Positions 22,888 to 31,431 of a DNA stretch of 31,468 nt are shown one piece after another (position 1 is the first letter of the stretch; every line of letters begins with the position of its first letter). The notes under the pieces were generated by a model. It had not been told where the DNA came from, ran no database searches, and saw only the letters and a program-made list of their open reading frames with translations. This DNA comes from CAZQRW01 sp964596115. Its GTDB lineage: Bacteria; Hydrothermota; UBA3072; B12-G15. Made by a program: the position numbers and the translations under genes. Location: NCBI GenBank assembly GCA_964596115.1, contig CAZQRW010000022.1:1-31468 (forward strand), written 5' to 3'.

Positions 22888-24894
22888 TTATCTTCTTCTC
22901 AGGATATCGGCTTTTTCCTTAATCTTCTTGGCTTCTGCATTGTAGCCCAATGAGTTGGCACATTCTGCTTCCTCGTACAGAATTTTTGATACCCTTTCAA
23001 CATCAGTCCCGGCAGTCTCCACTGCCTTTCTATATATTTCTAAAGCCTTTCTATCATTCCTTTCACAGTAATATTTTGCCTCAAGTAATAAGAGATCAAC
23101 CTTCCCACTGTCAGAAAGGACTGTAAGCCCACTCTGGATAAAATTGAGGAAATCCTCTTCGATGCCGTCATAATAATAACCTTCAGCAAGAAGCAAATAT
23201 GCCTTTTCAAAGTAGTCAGAATATTTATAATCTTCAATAATTTTCCCGAGGGCAATTTCTGATTCTCTGTAAAGACCAGAACTAAAGTAGGCACGGCCAA
23301 TCATATAGAGCGCGTACGGCTTTAACTCCTCTCCTTTTATCTTTCTGAAAAAATCAATTGCCTTCCCGATTTCATTCTGGGAAAGATAATATTCACCAAG
23401 AAACTGGAAAACTTTATCTCCAGCCTTATTTTGACTGATATACTCGTTAACAAATTTTTCTCCTTTTTTATTCTTACCCATTAATCTATATGCTTCAAAG
23501 ATTTTCAGTACTATCTCATCACGATTTTTATAATTAGGGAATTTTTTATAAAATTGTAGTAATACTTTAATGCCCCTTGTATATCTATGAGCTGAAATAT
23601 AAAAATCTGATAAAGCGATCATTAATTCTGGAACCCTGTAATTATCAGGATATTTCTGAATAAAACTCCTATAAAAGTAAATTAGAGAGCCATATTTTCC
23701 ACATTTGTACCTGGCGTATTCAAGGTTATAAATGAGTTCATCCTCAAGGGACTTAGGTGGATTGTTCTGTAGCCCTATATTAAAATACTGTTCAGCCTTC
23801 TCAAATTTTCCCAGTTTTAGATAGATATCACCAACATAATTTGCTGAATAGGATATCCAGGGACATTCGGGATAATCAACCATCAATCTTAAGAAATATT
23901 TTTTAGCCTGCTCAAGCTTATCTATAAGATAGTTTATTTTACCCAGTAAAAATAAAGCATCATCCGCAATATCAGAATCAGGGTATTTCTCATATACCTG
24001 ATAGAAGTATTTAAGGCCTTTCAAATCACCCATCTTTAAATATGCCCTGCCAACCCTATAGATAGCGTATTTTACAAGTTCTCCCTTATAACACGAAAGG
24101 AACTCATTAATAAATGCTATCGTTTTTTTATAATCCCCAAGTCTATAGTATATCCAGCTTAGTGCAAATAGTGCATGTGGTCTTAATCGATTATCAACTG
24201 TATCCTTTATAAAAAATGTCTCTGCTTCTTTATACATCTGAAGGTTATATAGTGCAGTACCAATTACAAAGTTTAACAAAGGTGATTGATAATTTGCACC
24301 GCCTATAAATTTTATTATTTCATTCCATCTATGAAGTTTCAGTAACGAATAGGCAAATAGATCAACAAGAAATTTATCATTTCTATCTTCTTTGTATAAC
24401 CTTAAAAATATTGCATATGCCTTCTCTGTAGAATCAGATTTAAGGTATGCATACCCTTTCCCCTCTTCTTTCTCCTTTTCGCTTATTTGTAACCTTGCTA
24501 AAATCTGGTTAATAGTATCTGGATTTTCTTTATAAAAAATGAGCTTAAATTTATCCTCATCACTGCCAAATTTTTTTATAATTTTGATCCCAGAATCTTG
24601 GTTAACATACATCAGTGCTATACCCTTTAAATAATCAGTCCCTTTTATATTGTCTACATAGAAAAGGGCAGAATCATATGCGCCTGTAGAGTACAGAAGT
24701 ATTCCCTTGAGTATCCTATACTCTTCTTTTTTACCCATATACTTAAGCAAATCAATATATTCTTTTGCATCTTTAAAATTTCCTTCTTCTAATAATTCCA
24801 CTGATCTCCTTACTAATACTTCCGGATTATACTGATATGCAGGTGATATCTTTAAAAGGACGGAGAGACTTACAGAGAGAATTAAGTTAACCAT
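22888..24894 (-). CDS. Secreted TPR-repeat protein
   Basis: A 668-aa protein with an N-terminal signal peptide (MVNLILSVSLSVLLKISPAY) and helical TPR repeats over nearly the whole length. Repeats of the form ALFALSWIYYRLGDYKKTI, YRVGRAYLKMGDLKG, ALFLLGKINYLIDKLEQAKK, NYVGDIYLKLGKFEKAEQYF and LYMIGRAYFSSGLYRESE are spaced about 35-40 residues apart. It probably acts as a periplasmic or outer-membrane-associated scaffold, such as those serving polysaccharide export or barrel assembly. It is the last gene of the glycan operon, 5 nt after the sugar transferase. No enzymatic domain is visible. Confidence 0.8.
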   Translation of the reverse strand: MVNLILSVSLSVLLKISPAYQYNPEVLVRRSVELLEEGNFKDAKEYIDLLKYMGKKEEYRILKGILLYSTGAYDSALFYVDNIKGTDYLKGIALMYVNQDSGIKIIKKFGSDEDKFKLIFYKENPDTINQILARLQISEKEKEEGKGYAYLKSDSTEKAYAIFLRLYKEDRNDKFLVDLFAYSLLKLHRWNEIIKFIGGANYQSPLLNFVIGTALYNLQMYKEAETFFIKDTVDNRLRPHALFALSWIYYRLGDYKKTIAFINEFLSCYKGELVKYAIYRVGRAYLKMGDLKGLKYFYQVYEKYPDSDIADDALFLLGKINYLIDKLEQAKKYFLRLMVDYPECPWISYSANYVGDIYLKLGKFEKAEQYFNIGLQNNPPKSLEDELIYNLEYARYKCGKYGSLIYFYRSFIQKYPDNYRVPELMIALSDFYISAHRYTRGIKVLLQFYKKFPNYKNRDEIVLKIFEAYRLMGKNKKGEKFVNEYISQNKAGDKVFQFLGEYYLSQNEIGKAIDFFRKIKGEELKPYALYMIGRAYFSSGLYRESEIALGKIIEDYKYSDYFEKAYLLLAEGYYYDGIEEDFLNFIQSGLTVLSDSGKVDLLLLEAKYYCERNDRKALEIYRKAVETAGTDVERVSKILYEEAECANSLGYNAEAKKIKEKADILRRR

Positions 24895-24899
24895 ATTTT

Positions 24900-26252
24900 T
24901 TAATAAGCTCCCCTTCCACTCATAACTGCTGGAATTGTTTTGAGAATAATTTTTAAATCAAGGAATAACGACCAATTATCTATGTACTTCAGATCAAGTT
25001 CCATCCATTTGTCAAAACTTACTTCATTTCTACCACTTATCTGCCATAAACAAGTAAGCCCTGGTTTCATAGAAAGCCGTCTCCTTTGCCATATTTGATA
25101 ATTATTTACTTCATCTGGAAGAGGAGGCCTTGGTCCAACTATAGACATATCCCCTTTGATAACATTTATAAGCTGGGGCAGCTCATCGAGGCTATATTTC
25201 CTTATAAATTTCCCAGTGCTCGTAATCCGCGGATCATTCTTTATTTTAAATGCAACTCTGCCCATTTCATTTCTGTTTGCAAGCTCTCGCTTTGCAAGGT
25301 CAGCACCAATATACATCGTTCTGAATTTATACAGTACAAACTTTCTACCATTTAGTCCTGCTCTGACCTGTTTATATAAAACAGGTCCTCTGGACGAAAG
25401 CTTAATCAGGATGGGTATCAAAAAATACAATGGAAAGGTTGAAAAAATTAATATCAATGCAATTGCTTTGTCAATTATATTTTTGACAAATAATTCTAAA
25501 TGACGCATTGTAACTCTATGAAATGAAATAAATAATTCCCCACTAACATTCTCAAGGGTAGCAAAGGAAAAAACGTTCTTAAAAACCGGTCTGACTGGAT
25601 AAGACACTGTAATTCCCAACTTTTCACAAATACCACCTAAAATAAAGTATTTTTTTTCAAGGATAATTGCCCAATCAACAGAGGTATTTTTGAGCCTTTT
25701 TTCAGCTATTTTTAAAAAATCCTTGTTTACCTTTTTTGCGTTAAGTCTGCCCACATCCTCAATAAAGAAAAAAGAATTTTCCTGAAATGCACCAACCAAA
25801 TGATCAGAGTATTTTTTACTCCCAATGAAAATAGTTCTTATCGAAAAGAACCTCTTCCTGGCAATTATTTCTCTTTCAAGAATAAGAACAGCAGAGGAAA
25901 TAATAGTAAATATTACCAATGCTATCCTCGATTGAGTAAATAGCTTAAAATAATAGAGAAAACCAATGCTCACAAGAAGACCAATAACTAATGTTATTAA
26001 TGTTCTAATATAATATTCAGTTTTGACAAGTGGAAACTCCGTCAATTTAAGATTATTGTTATAGAAGGCAAAAATATATACAAAGAAAATTATAGGCAAA
26101 CCTCTAAAAAGACGGTATATGTTAAATTCACTATAGGAGATATCCGGGGTAATTAGCCACCTAATCAGGTGGGAAATATAGTAGGAAATCAGAATTAAGA
26201 ACACATCCAGTAGCGTTATCGTCCAAATGCTAAAAACCTTTCTCTGATGCAT
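24900..26252 (-). CDS. Polyprenyl-phosphate sugar-phosphate transferase (exopolysaccharide initiation)
   Basis: A 450-aa enzyme that transfers a sugar phosphate from a nucleotide sugar to undecaprenyl phosphate, starting a repeat unit of exopolysaccharide or O-antigen. About four to five N-terminal helices are followed by a divergent soluble middle part (about 160-255) and the conserved catalytic domain (about 260-450). That domain has a hydrophobic re-entrant segment, GPVLYKQVRAGLNGRKFVLYKFRTM, then DPRITSTGKFIRKYSLDELPQ, GDMSIVGPRPPLPDEV and MKPGLTCLWQISGRNEVSFD. The preferred sugar is unknown. It sits between a GT2 gene (1-nt gap) and the TPR gene. Confidence 0.93.
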   Translation of the reverse strand: MHQRKVFSIWTITLLDVFLILISYYISHLIRWLITPDISYSEFNIYRLFRGLPIIFFVYIFAFYNNNLKLTEFPLVKTEYYIRTLITLVIGLLVSIGFLYYFKLFTQSRIALVIFTIISSAVLILEREIIARKRFFSIRTIFIGSKKYSDHLVGAFQENSFFFIEDVGRLNAKKVNKDFLKIAEKRLKNTSVDWAIILEKKYFILGGICEKLGITVSYPVRPVFKNVFSFATLENVSGELFISFHRVTMRHLELFVKNIIDKAIALILIFSTFPLYFLIPILIKLSSRGPVLYKQVRAGLNGRKFVLYKFRTMYIGADLAKRELANRNEMGRVAFKIKNDPRITSTGKFIRKYSLDELPQLINVIKGDMSIVGPRPPLPDEVNNYQIWQRRRLSMKPGLTCLWQISGRNEVSFDKWMELDLKYIDNWSLFLDLKIILKTIPAVMSGRGAY

Positions 26253-26253
26253 T

Positions 26254-27117
26254 TTAATAACCCTTCATTTTATAAAGAGCATACCAAAAATGTATCACTA
26301 ATATTCTTAAAAGGAGTCCTAACCCCAGAAAAAACAATAATGGGTATCGTATATCATATATTTTTCTTAGATATCTATACATACTTACATTATGTTCTAT
26401 TTTAGCCTTTAACATAATATGTTTAGTACTTGCTCCCAATTTATGATAAAAGACGGCTTCGGGGAAATAACATACCTTCCTACCACTTTTCTTTATACGA
26501 TAGCAATATTCAGTATCTTCGAGAAAAAGAAAAAATTCTTCATCCATGCCACCCAATTTTTTGTAAAGTTCCAGCGGCGTCAACATAACTGCACCCCTCA
26601 ACCAATCTACATACTGGGTTTCATTATAATTAACATCGTATAACATATACTTCTTGGAAATTGGATTGCCTGGGAAAATCTTTCTTAAAAGTGATTCTCT
26701 GCCAAAAAAAACATTGAATATGTTAGGGAATTCTCTACAAGAATATTGAAATTGACCATCAAAATCGAGAAGTTTGCCTCCAATTACTCCACATTCCTTG
26801 TGATTATCAGCAAATTTCAACATTCTATCAATTGCTCTCTCAGTAACTATAACGTCTGGATTGAGAAAGAGTAGATAGTCCCCTTTCGCAATTTTTGAAA
26901 TCTGGTTACATGCCTTTGAGAAACCTATGTTGTAAAGATTCCTGATTATCTTGATACCCCTAATCTTTTTTAAGGTTTTCAAACTATTATCTGTGGAAGC
27001 ATTATCAACAACAATAATTTCAAAACTACAATGAGGAGGGTAATGCCTTATACTTTCAAGAAGGCTATTAATGTATATTTCTGTATTATAATTGACAACT
27101 CCAATGGTAAGTTTCAT
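26254..27117 (-). CDS. GT2-family glycosyltransferase (rhamnosyltransferase-like)
   Basis: A 287-aa glycosyltransferase with a GT-A fold: GVVNYNTEIYINSLLESI, FEIIVVDNASTDNS, and an N-P-D in place of a strict DxD at LLFLNPDVI (residue 88). DWLRGAVMLTPLELYKKLGGMDEEFFLFLEDTEYCYRIKKSG is the acceptor/catalytic block typical of rhamnosyltransferase-like GT2 enzymes. A C-terminal hydrophobic stretch (about 258-280) could anchor it to the membrane. The start overlaps the upstream Dpm1-like gene by 4 nt. The sugar and acceptor are unknown. Confidence 0.9.
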   Translation of the reverse strand: MKLTIGVVNYNTEIYINSLLESIRHYPPHCSFEIIVVDNASTDNSLKTLKKIRGIKIIRNLYNIGFSKACNQISKIAKGDYLLFLNPDVIVTERAIDRMLKFADNHKECGVIGGKLLDFDGQFQYSCREFPNIFNVFFGRESLLRKIFPGNPISKKYMLYDVNYNETQYVDWLRGAVMLTPLELYKKLGGMDEEFFLFLEDTEYCYRIKKSGRKVCYFPEAVFYHKLGASTKHIMLKAKIEHNVSMYRYLRKIYDIRYPLLFFLGLGLLLRILVIHFWYALYKMKGY

Positions 27118-27830
27118 ATCCTTCTAAATAATCTATAGAAACCCAAACGTAAAACTATTAATAATGCCTCAAATATTATTTGTTTGGACATCTTGGACCT
27201 ACCGGATCTTCTATCAACAAATATTATAGGTATCTCCTTTACCTTAAATCCAAGATAGTATGCGTAAAAATGCATCTCTATTTGAAAACCATATCCGTCT
27301 GCTCTTATCAGATCTAAGTTTATTTTCTGAAGAACTTTTCTTCTGAACCCCTTAAATCCACTTGTTAGGTCCATTACTGGGACTCCCGTTACAAGCCTGG
27401 CAAAAATATTTGCAAAAAAACTCAGCATCACCCTGCTTATTGGCCAATTTACTACACTTATTCCATTAGAGTATCTCGATCCTATTACCAGATCGTACCT
27501 TTTGAGCTCATCATAAATTCTTGGGAGGTCATTGGGATTGTGAGAAAAATCTGCATCCATTTCAAATATATAGTCATACCCCTCTTTAATCGCCCATTTA
27601 AAACCTTCAATATAAGCTGTACCCAATCCCTTTTTGTCTGGTCTCTCAATAAGGTGAACTCTCTTGTCTCTTTTTGCAATGTGTCTAACTATCTCACCTG
27701 TGCCATCTGGAGAATTATCATCAACAATCATCACATCCAACTCTACTGGTTGAGAAAGTACTCTATTTATAATATTATCAATATTTTCCCTCTCATTGTA
27801 TGTTGGAATTATTACTAGTCCTTTATTCAT
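27114..27830 (-). CDS. Polyprenol-phosphate mannose synthase-like glycosyltransferase (Dpm1-like)
   Basis: A 238-aa GT2 enzyme that probably makes polyprenyl-phosphate-mannose from GDP-mannose. VIIPTYNERENIDNIINRVL opens the fold, DVMIVDDNSPDGTGEIV and EMDADFSHNPNDLPRI (metal-binding D92 and D94) follow, and GSRYSNGISVVNWPISRVMLS and VMDLTSGFKGFRRKVL are the family's C-terminal blocks. It lacks the extra C-terminal helices and GtrA-like domain of some relatives. The GDP-mannose could come from the guanylyltransferase at 1436-2464. It overlaps DUF2905 upstream as ATGA and the GT2 gene downstream by 4 nt. Confidence 0.92.
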   Translation of the reverse strand: MNKGLVIIPTYNERENIDNIINRVLSQPVELDVMIVDDNSPDGTGEIVRHIAKRDKRVHLIERPDKKGLGTAYIEGFKWAIKEGYDYIFEMDADFSHNPNDLPRIYDELKRYDLVIGSRYSNGISVVNWPISRVMLSFFANIFARLVTGVPVMDLTSGFKGFRRKVLQKINLDLIRADGYGFQIEMHFYAYYLGFKVKEIPIIFVDRRSGRSKMSKQIIFEALLIVLRLGFYRLFRRI

Positions 27831-28051
27831 CTTCGCCTCAAAATAAGATTTAAAACAATTGTCAAAATAACTGAAATTAAAATTGAAGTGGCAAGAGGAA
27901 AATAAATTACAAAATTATTCTTTTTTATCGTAAAATCACCGGGTAGGTTACCAAAAAAGGGTAAAAACTTAAAGAGATAAAATATACCCCCTATAGTAAA
28001 AATAATAATACCTGTTATCATCAACATCTTGCCTATATGTACACCCATCAT
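27827..28051 (-). CDS. DUF2905 small membrane protein
   Basis: A 74-aa protein with two transmembrane helices joined by the family signature FGNLPGDFTIKKNNFVIYFPLATSILISV. Its function is unknown. The start ATG at 28051 overlaps the stop of a 26-codon upstream ORF as ATGA and overlaps Dpm1-like at its other end in the same way. It has no clear Shine-Dalgarno, so translation probably depends on coupling to the upstream small ORF. Confidence 0.85.
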   Translation of the reverse strand: MMGVHIGKMLMITGIIIFTIGGIFYLFKFLPFFGNLPGDFTIKKNNFVIYFPLATSILISVILTIVLNLILRRR

Positions 28052-28128
28052 TTGTCACTTATTATAAGGCTTATTATCTCTTCCTCATAATAAATATAGT
28101 TTTTATTCTTAGCCATTTCTCTAACCAT
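28048..28128 (-). CDS. Small leaderless ORF (26 aa) heading the glycan operon
   Basis: An ATG at 28128 lies 5 nt after the -10 of a strong promoter and opens a 26-codon frame ending in TGA at 28050-28048, which overlaps the DUF2905 ATG. The peptide begins MVREMAKNKNYIYYEEEII and is charged, with no membrane helix. Leaderless position, clean frame and ATGA overlap all favour translation. It may be a real small protein or a leader that delivers ribosomes to DUF2905. I do not recognise it. Confidence 0.6.
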   Translation of the reverse strand: MVREMAKNKNYIYYEEEIISLIISDK

Positions 28129-28133
28129 AATAT

Positions 28134-28162
28134 AATATATTAGTGTTATAAAAAAATGTCAA
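28134..28162 (-). promoter_or_regulatory. Promoter of the envelope-glycan operon
   Basis: Consensus TTGACA (28162-28157), a 17-nt spacer and TATATT (28139-28134) on the minus strand, then 5 nt to the small-ORF ATG at 28128. It is divergent from the patatin-barrel gene. Confidence 0.75.
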
Positions 28163-28195
28163 TAAAAAATAATCATTGATAAATTTACTTAATTG

Positions 28196-28201
28196 TATAC
28201 T
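28196..28201 (+). promoter_or_regulatory. Possible -10 of the patatin-barrel gene
   Basis: TATACT (28196-28201) ends 8 nt before the ATG at 28210. The only -35-like box, TTGATA at 28176-28181, is too close (14-nt spacer), so the promoter is weakly supported. No Shine-Dalgarno precedes the ATG. Confidence 0.35.
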
Positions 28202-28209
28202 ATTTATAT

Positions 28210-30210
28210 ATGATTTTCCTATTATTGTTTGATATTGGACTAGCTCTGGGAGGAGGATCTGCCTTTGGCTTTGCTCATATAGGTGTTCTGAAGGTCCTTG
28301 AACAAGAAAAAATACCTATATCCTATATTTCAGGAACAAGTATGGGTGCTATTATAGGTGGCTTGTATGCAGCTGGGTATTCTCCAGAAGAAATTGAAAG
28401 CCTTACAACTACAGTTGATTGGGCTAAATTCTTTTCTTCTCAAAATATCCCACTTCCCCGATATGAAATAAAGACTTTATTTCCGTATATCTCAGAATTC
28501 ACTCTTGGTATAAATGGTTTCAAACCCGTCCTACCAGAAGGAATAAACAATGGTTATAAAATTGAAAACTTTCTAAAAAAGTTGCTTATGTATGCTGAAA
28601 TACATTCAGGCGGAAATTTTGACAGTTTAATGATCCCATTCAGGTGTACAGCAACTGAAATGAATAGTGGAAAAATAAAAATTTTCAAGAATGGAGACCT
28701 AACTTCGGCTCTAAGAGCATCAATAGCAATGCCAGGGATCTTTTCTCCTGCAATAATGGGTGACTCCATATATCAAGATGGAGGTATACTTGACAACGTG
28801 CCTGTAGACTGTTTACCCGAAGAAAATCTAAAACTTGCTTCCTATATTTTAAGAAAAAAACTGGATAAGGTTAACAATCTTCTGGATGTATTAAAACAGA
28901 GTCAGATTCTAATACTTAATTATTTGAATGAATCATCAGCGAGCAATGCAGATATAAAAATCCCAATTTTACTAAAGGACAATTTTAATTTTATATTTAA
29001 GAACGCAAAAAAATATATCTCCTCTGGTGAGTTTTATACAAAATTAAAAATCCCAGAAATCAAAAAATTTTTGCCTCAAGAAATAGACTATAACATAGAA
29101 GAAAAAAGACATAATTTCACAAATAAGCGGAATTACTATATAAAATCCATTAACTTTGAAGGTACAAAGATAAAGCCAGAAATAGTATTAAAAAATTATT
29201 CTCTTAGGCAGGGGGATATTTTAATACCTGAAAGGATATACGAAACAGTTAATAATTTATATGCTACGGGTCTTTTTAGAAAAATAAGCCTATCTTTAAA
29301 AAAATTGAATGCAAGTGACTCAGTATCCTTAAATTTTTATGTAAGTGAAAAAAAGCCTTCCACTCTACGAACTGGCTTCTTTATCGACAACTTTCACAAC
29401 AAAGAGGTTACTCTTTCTTATGGATTTAAGCATATCAGAAAATATTATTTCGATTTTTCCTTTGGTGGTGCATATGGTGATAAAAAAATAATATATTCAT
29501 TACTTTCAATGGAAAATCTAACAAAAGAAAATTTTGAATTTTCTTTGCTGTTACACTATACAAATGATACTATTAAGTTTAAAAATACAAGAATAATACA
29601 TTATGGGACTCTTATAAGAATAAATAACTTCTTTAAAAATAACAGAATCCAATCATCGCTGTCCCTGGGATTAGAGAACAAGTCACTTTATTTTATAAAC
29701 ATTTTTTATAATAAGCCCCCCAACGAAGTGAACCCCTTTAACAGGCAAGGGCTTTTTTCTCAATTTATGTTTGAAACAGGTGTTCCTCATTTTTCTAGTT
29801 ATGATTACTCTGTCGGATACATAAAATTAATCTATTACAAAAAAATTTCAAATCAATTCAGGATATACACTGGCGCCCAATTCTATATAGAAAATGGTTA
29901 TCCCCCAGACTTCCGTAGAAAAATCCTCGGTGATGTTGACATTTTGCCTGAACATCCTCTTTATCAATCTGCTGTGGAAAATTTCTTTGTTTTAAATACC
30001 TATCCTCGGTTTAGACTACTTTCTTTTAATGTCTTTAATATCAATACAGATCTATATTTTTCATCTCACATAGACCTCGGAATAATAAACAATAATTACG
30101 ATAACATAAATATATACATATCTCCTTTCTTAGAATTATTCCCGGGTCCAATAAGAATAGGGCTAATTTCAAAAAAAATATATGTCTCTTTTGGCAAAAA
30201 TTTCTTTTAG
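28210..30210 (+). CDS. Patatin-like phospholipase fused to POTRA and outer-membrane barrel
   Basis: A 666-aa protein with an N-terminal patatin domain (GGGSAFGFAHIG oxyanion loop at 14-25, nucleophile Ser44 in GTSMG, catalytic Asp190 in DGG), one POTRA-like domain (about 308-385, YYIKSINFEGTKIKPEIVLK to LYATGLFRKISLSL) and a C-terminal BamA/Omp85-type barrel (about 385-666) ending in Phe. This is the PlpD-like architecture that exposes or releases a lipase at the cell surface. Two oddities: only seven hydrophobic residues precede the catalytic core, too few for an ordinary signal peptide, and the strand usually seen soon after DGG (GADIVIAVDV-like) is replaced by a Leu/Lys-rich segment. It converges on the aminotransferase with a 4-nt overlap. 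Confidence 0.9.
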   Translation: MIFLLLFDIGLALGGGSAFGFAHIGVLKVLEQEKIPISYISGTSMGAIIGGLYAAGYSPEEIESLTTTVDWAKFFSSQNIPLPRYEIKTLFPYISEFTLGINGFKPVLPEGINNGYKIENFLKKLLMYAEIHSGGNFDSLMIPFRCTATEMNSGKIKIFKNGDLTSALRASIAMPGIFSPAIMGDSIYQDGGILDNVPVDCLPEENLKLASYILRKKLDKVNNLLDVLKQSQILILNYLNESSASNADIKIPILLKDNFNFIFKNAKKYISSGEFYTKLKIPEIKKFLPQEIDYNIEEKRHNFTNKRNYYIKSINFEGTKIKPEIVLKNYSLRQGDILIPERIYETVNNLYATGLFRKISLSLKKLNASDSVSLNFYVSEKKPSTLRTGFFIDNFHNKEVTLSYGFKHIRKYYFDFSFGGAYGDKKIIYSLLSMENLTKENFEFSLLLHYTNDTIKFKNTRIIHYGTLIRINNFFKNNRIQSSLSLGLENKSLYFINIFYNKPPNEVNPFNRQGLFSQFMFETGVPHFSSYDYSVGYIKLIYYKKISNQFRIYTGAQFYIENGYPPDFRRKILGDVDILPEHPLYQSAVENFFVLNTYPRFRLLSFNVFNINTDLYFSSHIDLGIINNNYDNINIYISPFLELFPGPIRIGLISKKIYVSFGKNFF

Positions 30211-31343
30211 GTTACCCCTGCAAGCAGCCTATTTGCAACGATTTTAAGGGCTTCATTTGATAGTGCAAAATTGAATCTCACCTTTCTTTCGCCCGCCTTT
30301 TTATCATTGTAAAAACTTGACCCCGGGACAACTGCGATTCTTTTATTTTTAACGAGAAATTTAGCAAAGGCCCAATCATTTCCCTCCCAGAGACCTTCAA
30401 AACCTGCAAAAATGTAATAAGCCCCTTCTGGTTTATAGAAATCAAATCCAGACCTTTTAAGAATTTTCATAAAAAAATCTCTTTTTTCTTTATAAATCTT
30501 ACGAAGCGAACTGAAATAATCTTCTCCCCATTTAAATTGTTCTACTGCCCATTGGAATGGAGAAGGTGCACAAACTGCAAGGTAATCATGAACTTTCCTT
30601 ATGCCTTTCATAATGGGTTCTCTTGCAAGGACATAACCAATCCTCCAACCAGTAACTGAAAATGTCTTAGAGAAACTACCTACTATAACACTCCTATCAA
30701 CAATTTCAGGGATATTCAAAGGAGAAACATATGGATTCTCAAATGTTATATATTTATACGTTTCATCTACCAAAAGATAAGCATCCTTTTCCAAAACAGA
30801 ATCTGCAATGAGTTTTAATTCTTTCTCTTTAAATATCCTACCTGTTGGGTTGTGGGGAGAATTCAAAATAAATAATTTGTAGGGGCTAAGTTTTTCTATC
30901 TCGGCCTTTGTAATTGAATAGTCAGACTTTTTTAACTTGAGAAAAATTGGTTTCCCCCTTGAAAGTGCAACAAGCGGGAAATAACTCTCATAAAAAGGCT
31001 CTGGTATAACCACACTGCTTTCACCTTCAATTAAAGAAAAAATTGAAGATGCAAAACCCTCACTTGCACCCGTTGTTATCAACACCTCTGACTCCGGATC
31101 GAATTCAACACCTGTCTCATTATAGATAATCTCGCTTATTTTTTTCCTTAATTGGGGTCTACCATAAGTTACAGTATAGCTATTAAAGTCACCTCTAATA
31201 GCCTCTACTGCAAAATCAAGCAGTCTCTCAGGAGGTTCGATCCGTGTAATGCCTTGTGCAAGATTAATGGCATTATTTTCAATTGCGAGTCGTGTCATTT
31301 CCCTGATAACTGACTCACCAATGTCTTCCAACAGTGTAATCAT
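30207..31343 (-). CDS. PLP-dependent class I/II aminotransferase
   Basis: A 378-aa aspartate-aminotransferase-fold enzyme. INLAQGITRIEPPE, the TTGASEG phosphate-loop segment, NSPHNPTGRIF (N165), LVDETYKY (D193), the PLP-lysine block GSFSKTFSVTGWRIGY (K226) and a final arginine in VRFNFAL are all present. It groups by eye with the aspartate/kynurenine/methionine-type aminotransferases; the amino acid used is not decidable. A TTGACT-N16-TATAAT promoter ends 7 nt before the ATG at 31343 and there is no Shine-Dalgarno, so it is probably leaderless. It is monocistronic. Confidence 0.93.
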   Translation of the reverse strand: MITLLEDIGESVIREMTRLAIENNAINLAQGITRIEPPERLLDFAVEAIRGDFNSYTVTYGRPQLRKKISEIIYNETGVEFDPESEVLITTGASEGFASSIFSLIEGESSVVIPEPFYESYFPLVALSRGKPIFLKLKKSDYSITKAEIEKLSPYKLFILNSPHNPTGRIFKEKELKLIADSVLEKDAYLLVDETYKYITFENPYVSPLNIPEIVDRSVIVGSFSKTFSVTGWRIGYVLAREPIMKGIRKVHDYLAVCAPSPFQWAVEQFKWGEDYFSSLRKIYKEKRDFFMKILKRSGFDFYKPEGAYYIFAGFEGLWEGNDWAFAKFLVKNKRIAVVPGSSFYNDKKAGERKVRFNFALSNEALKIVANRLLAGVT

Positions 31344-31350
31344 AATACGA

Positions 31351-31378
31351 ATTATAAAGAATAAATCAAATTAGTCAA
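31351..31378 (-). promoter_or_regulatory. Aminotransferase promoter
   Basis: TTGACT (31378-31373), a 16-nt spacer and consensus TATAAT (31356-31351) on the minus strand, then 7 nt to the ATG. The predicted transcript is leaderless. Confidence 0.8.
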
Positions 31379-31388
31379 GAATTTTATT

Positions 31389-31431
31389 TTCCTTGTAATT
31401 ACTATCTAGAGATGTCACATTAGACAAGGAA
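31389..31431. repeat. 8-bp inverted repeat with 27-nt loop
   Basis: TTCCTTGT (31389-31396) and ACAAGGAA (31424-31431) are perfect inverted repeats upstream of the aminotransferase promoter. There is no adjoining T run on the minus strand; on the plus strand a T run follows about 20 nt later. It may belong to a gene beyond the window edge. Confidence 0.3.
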
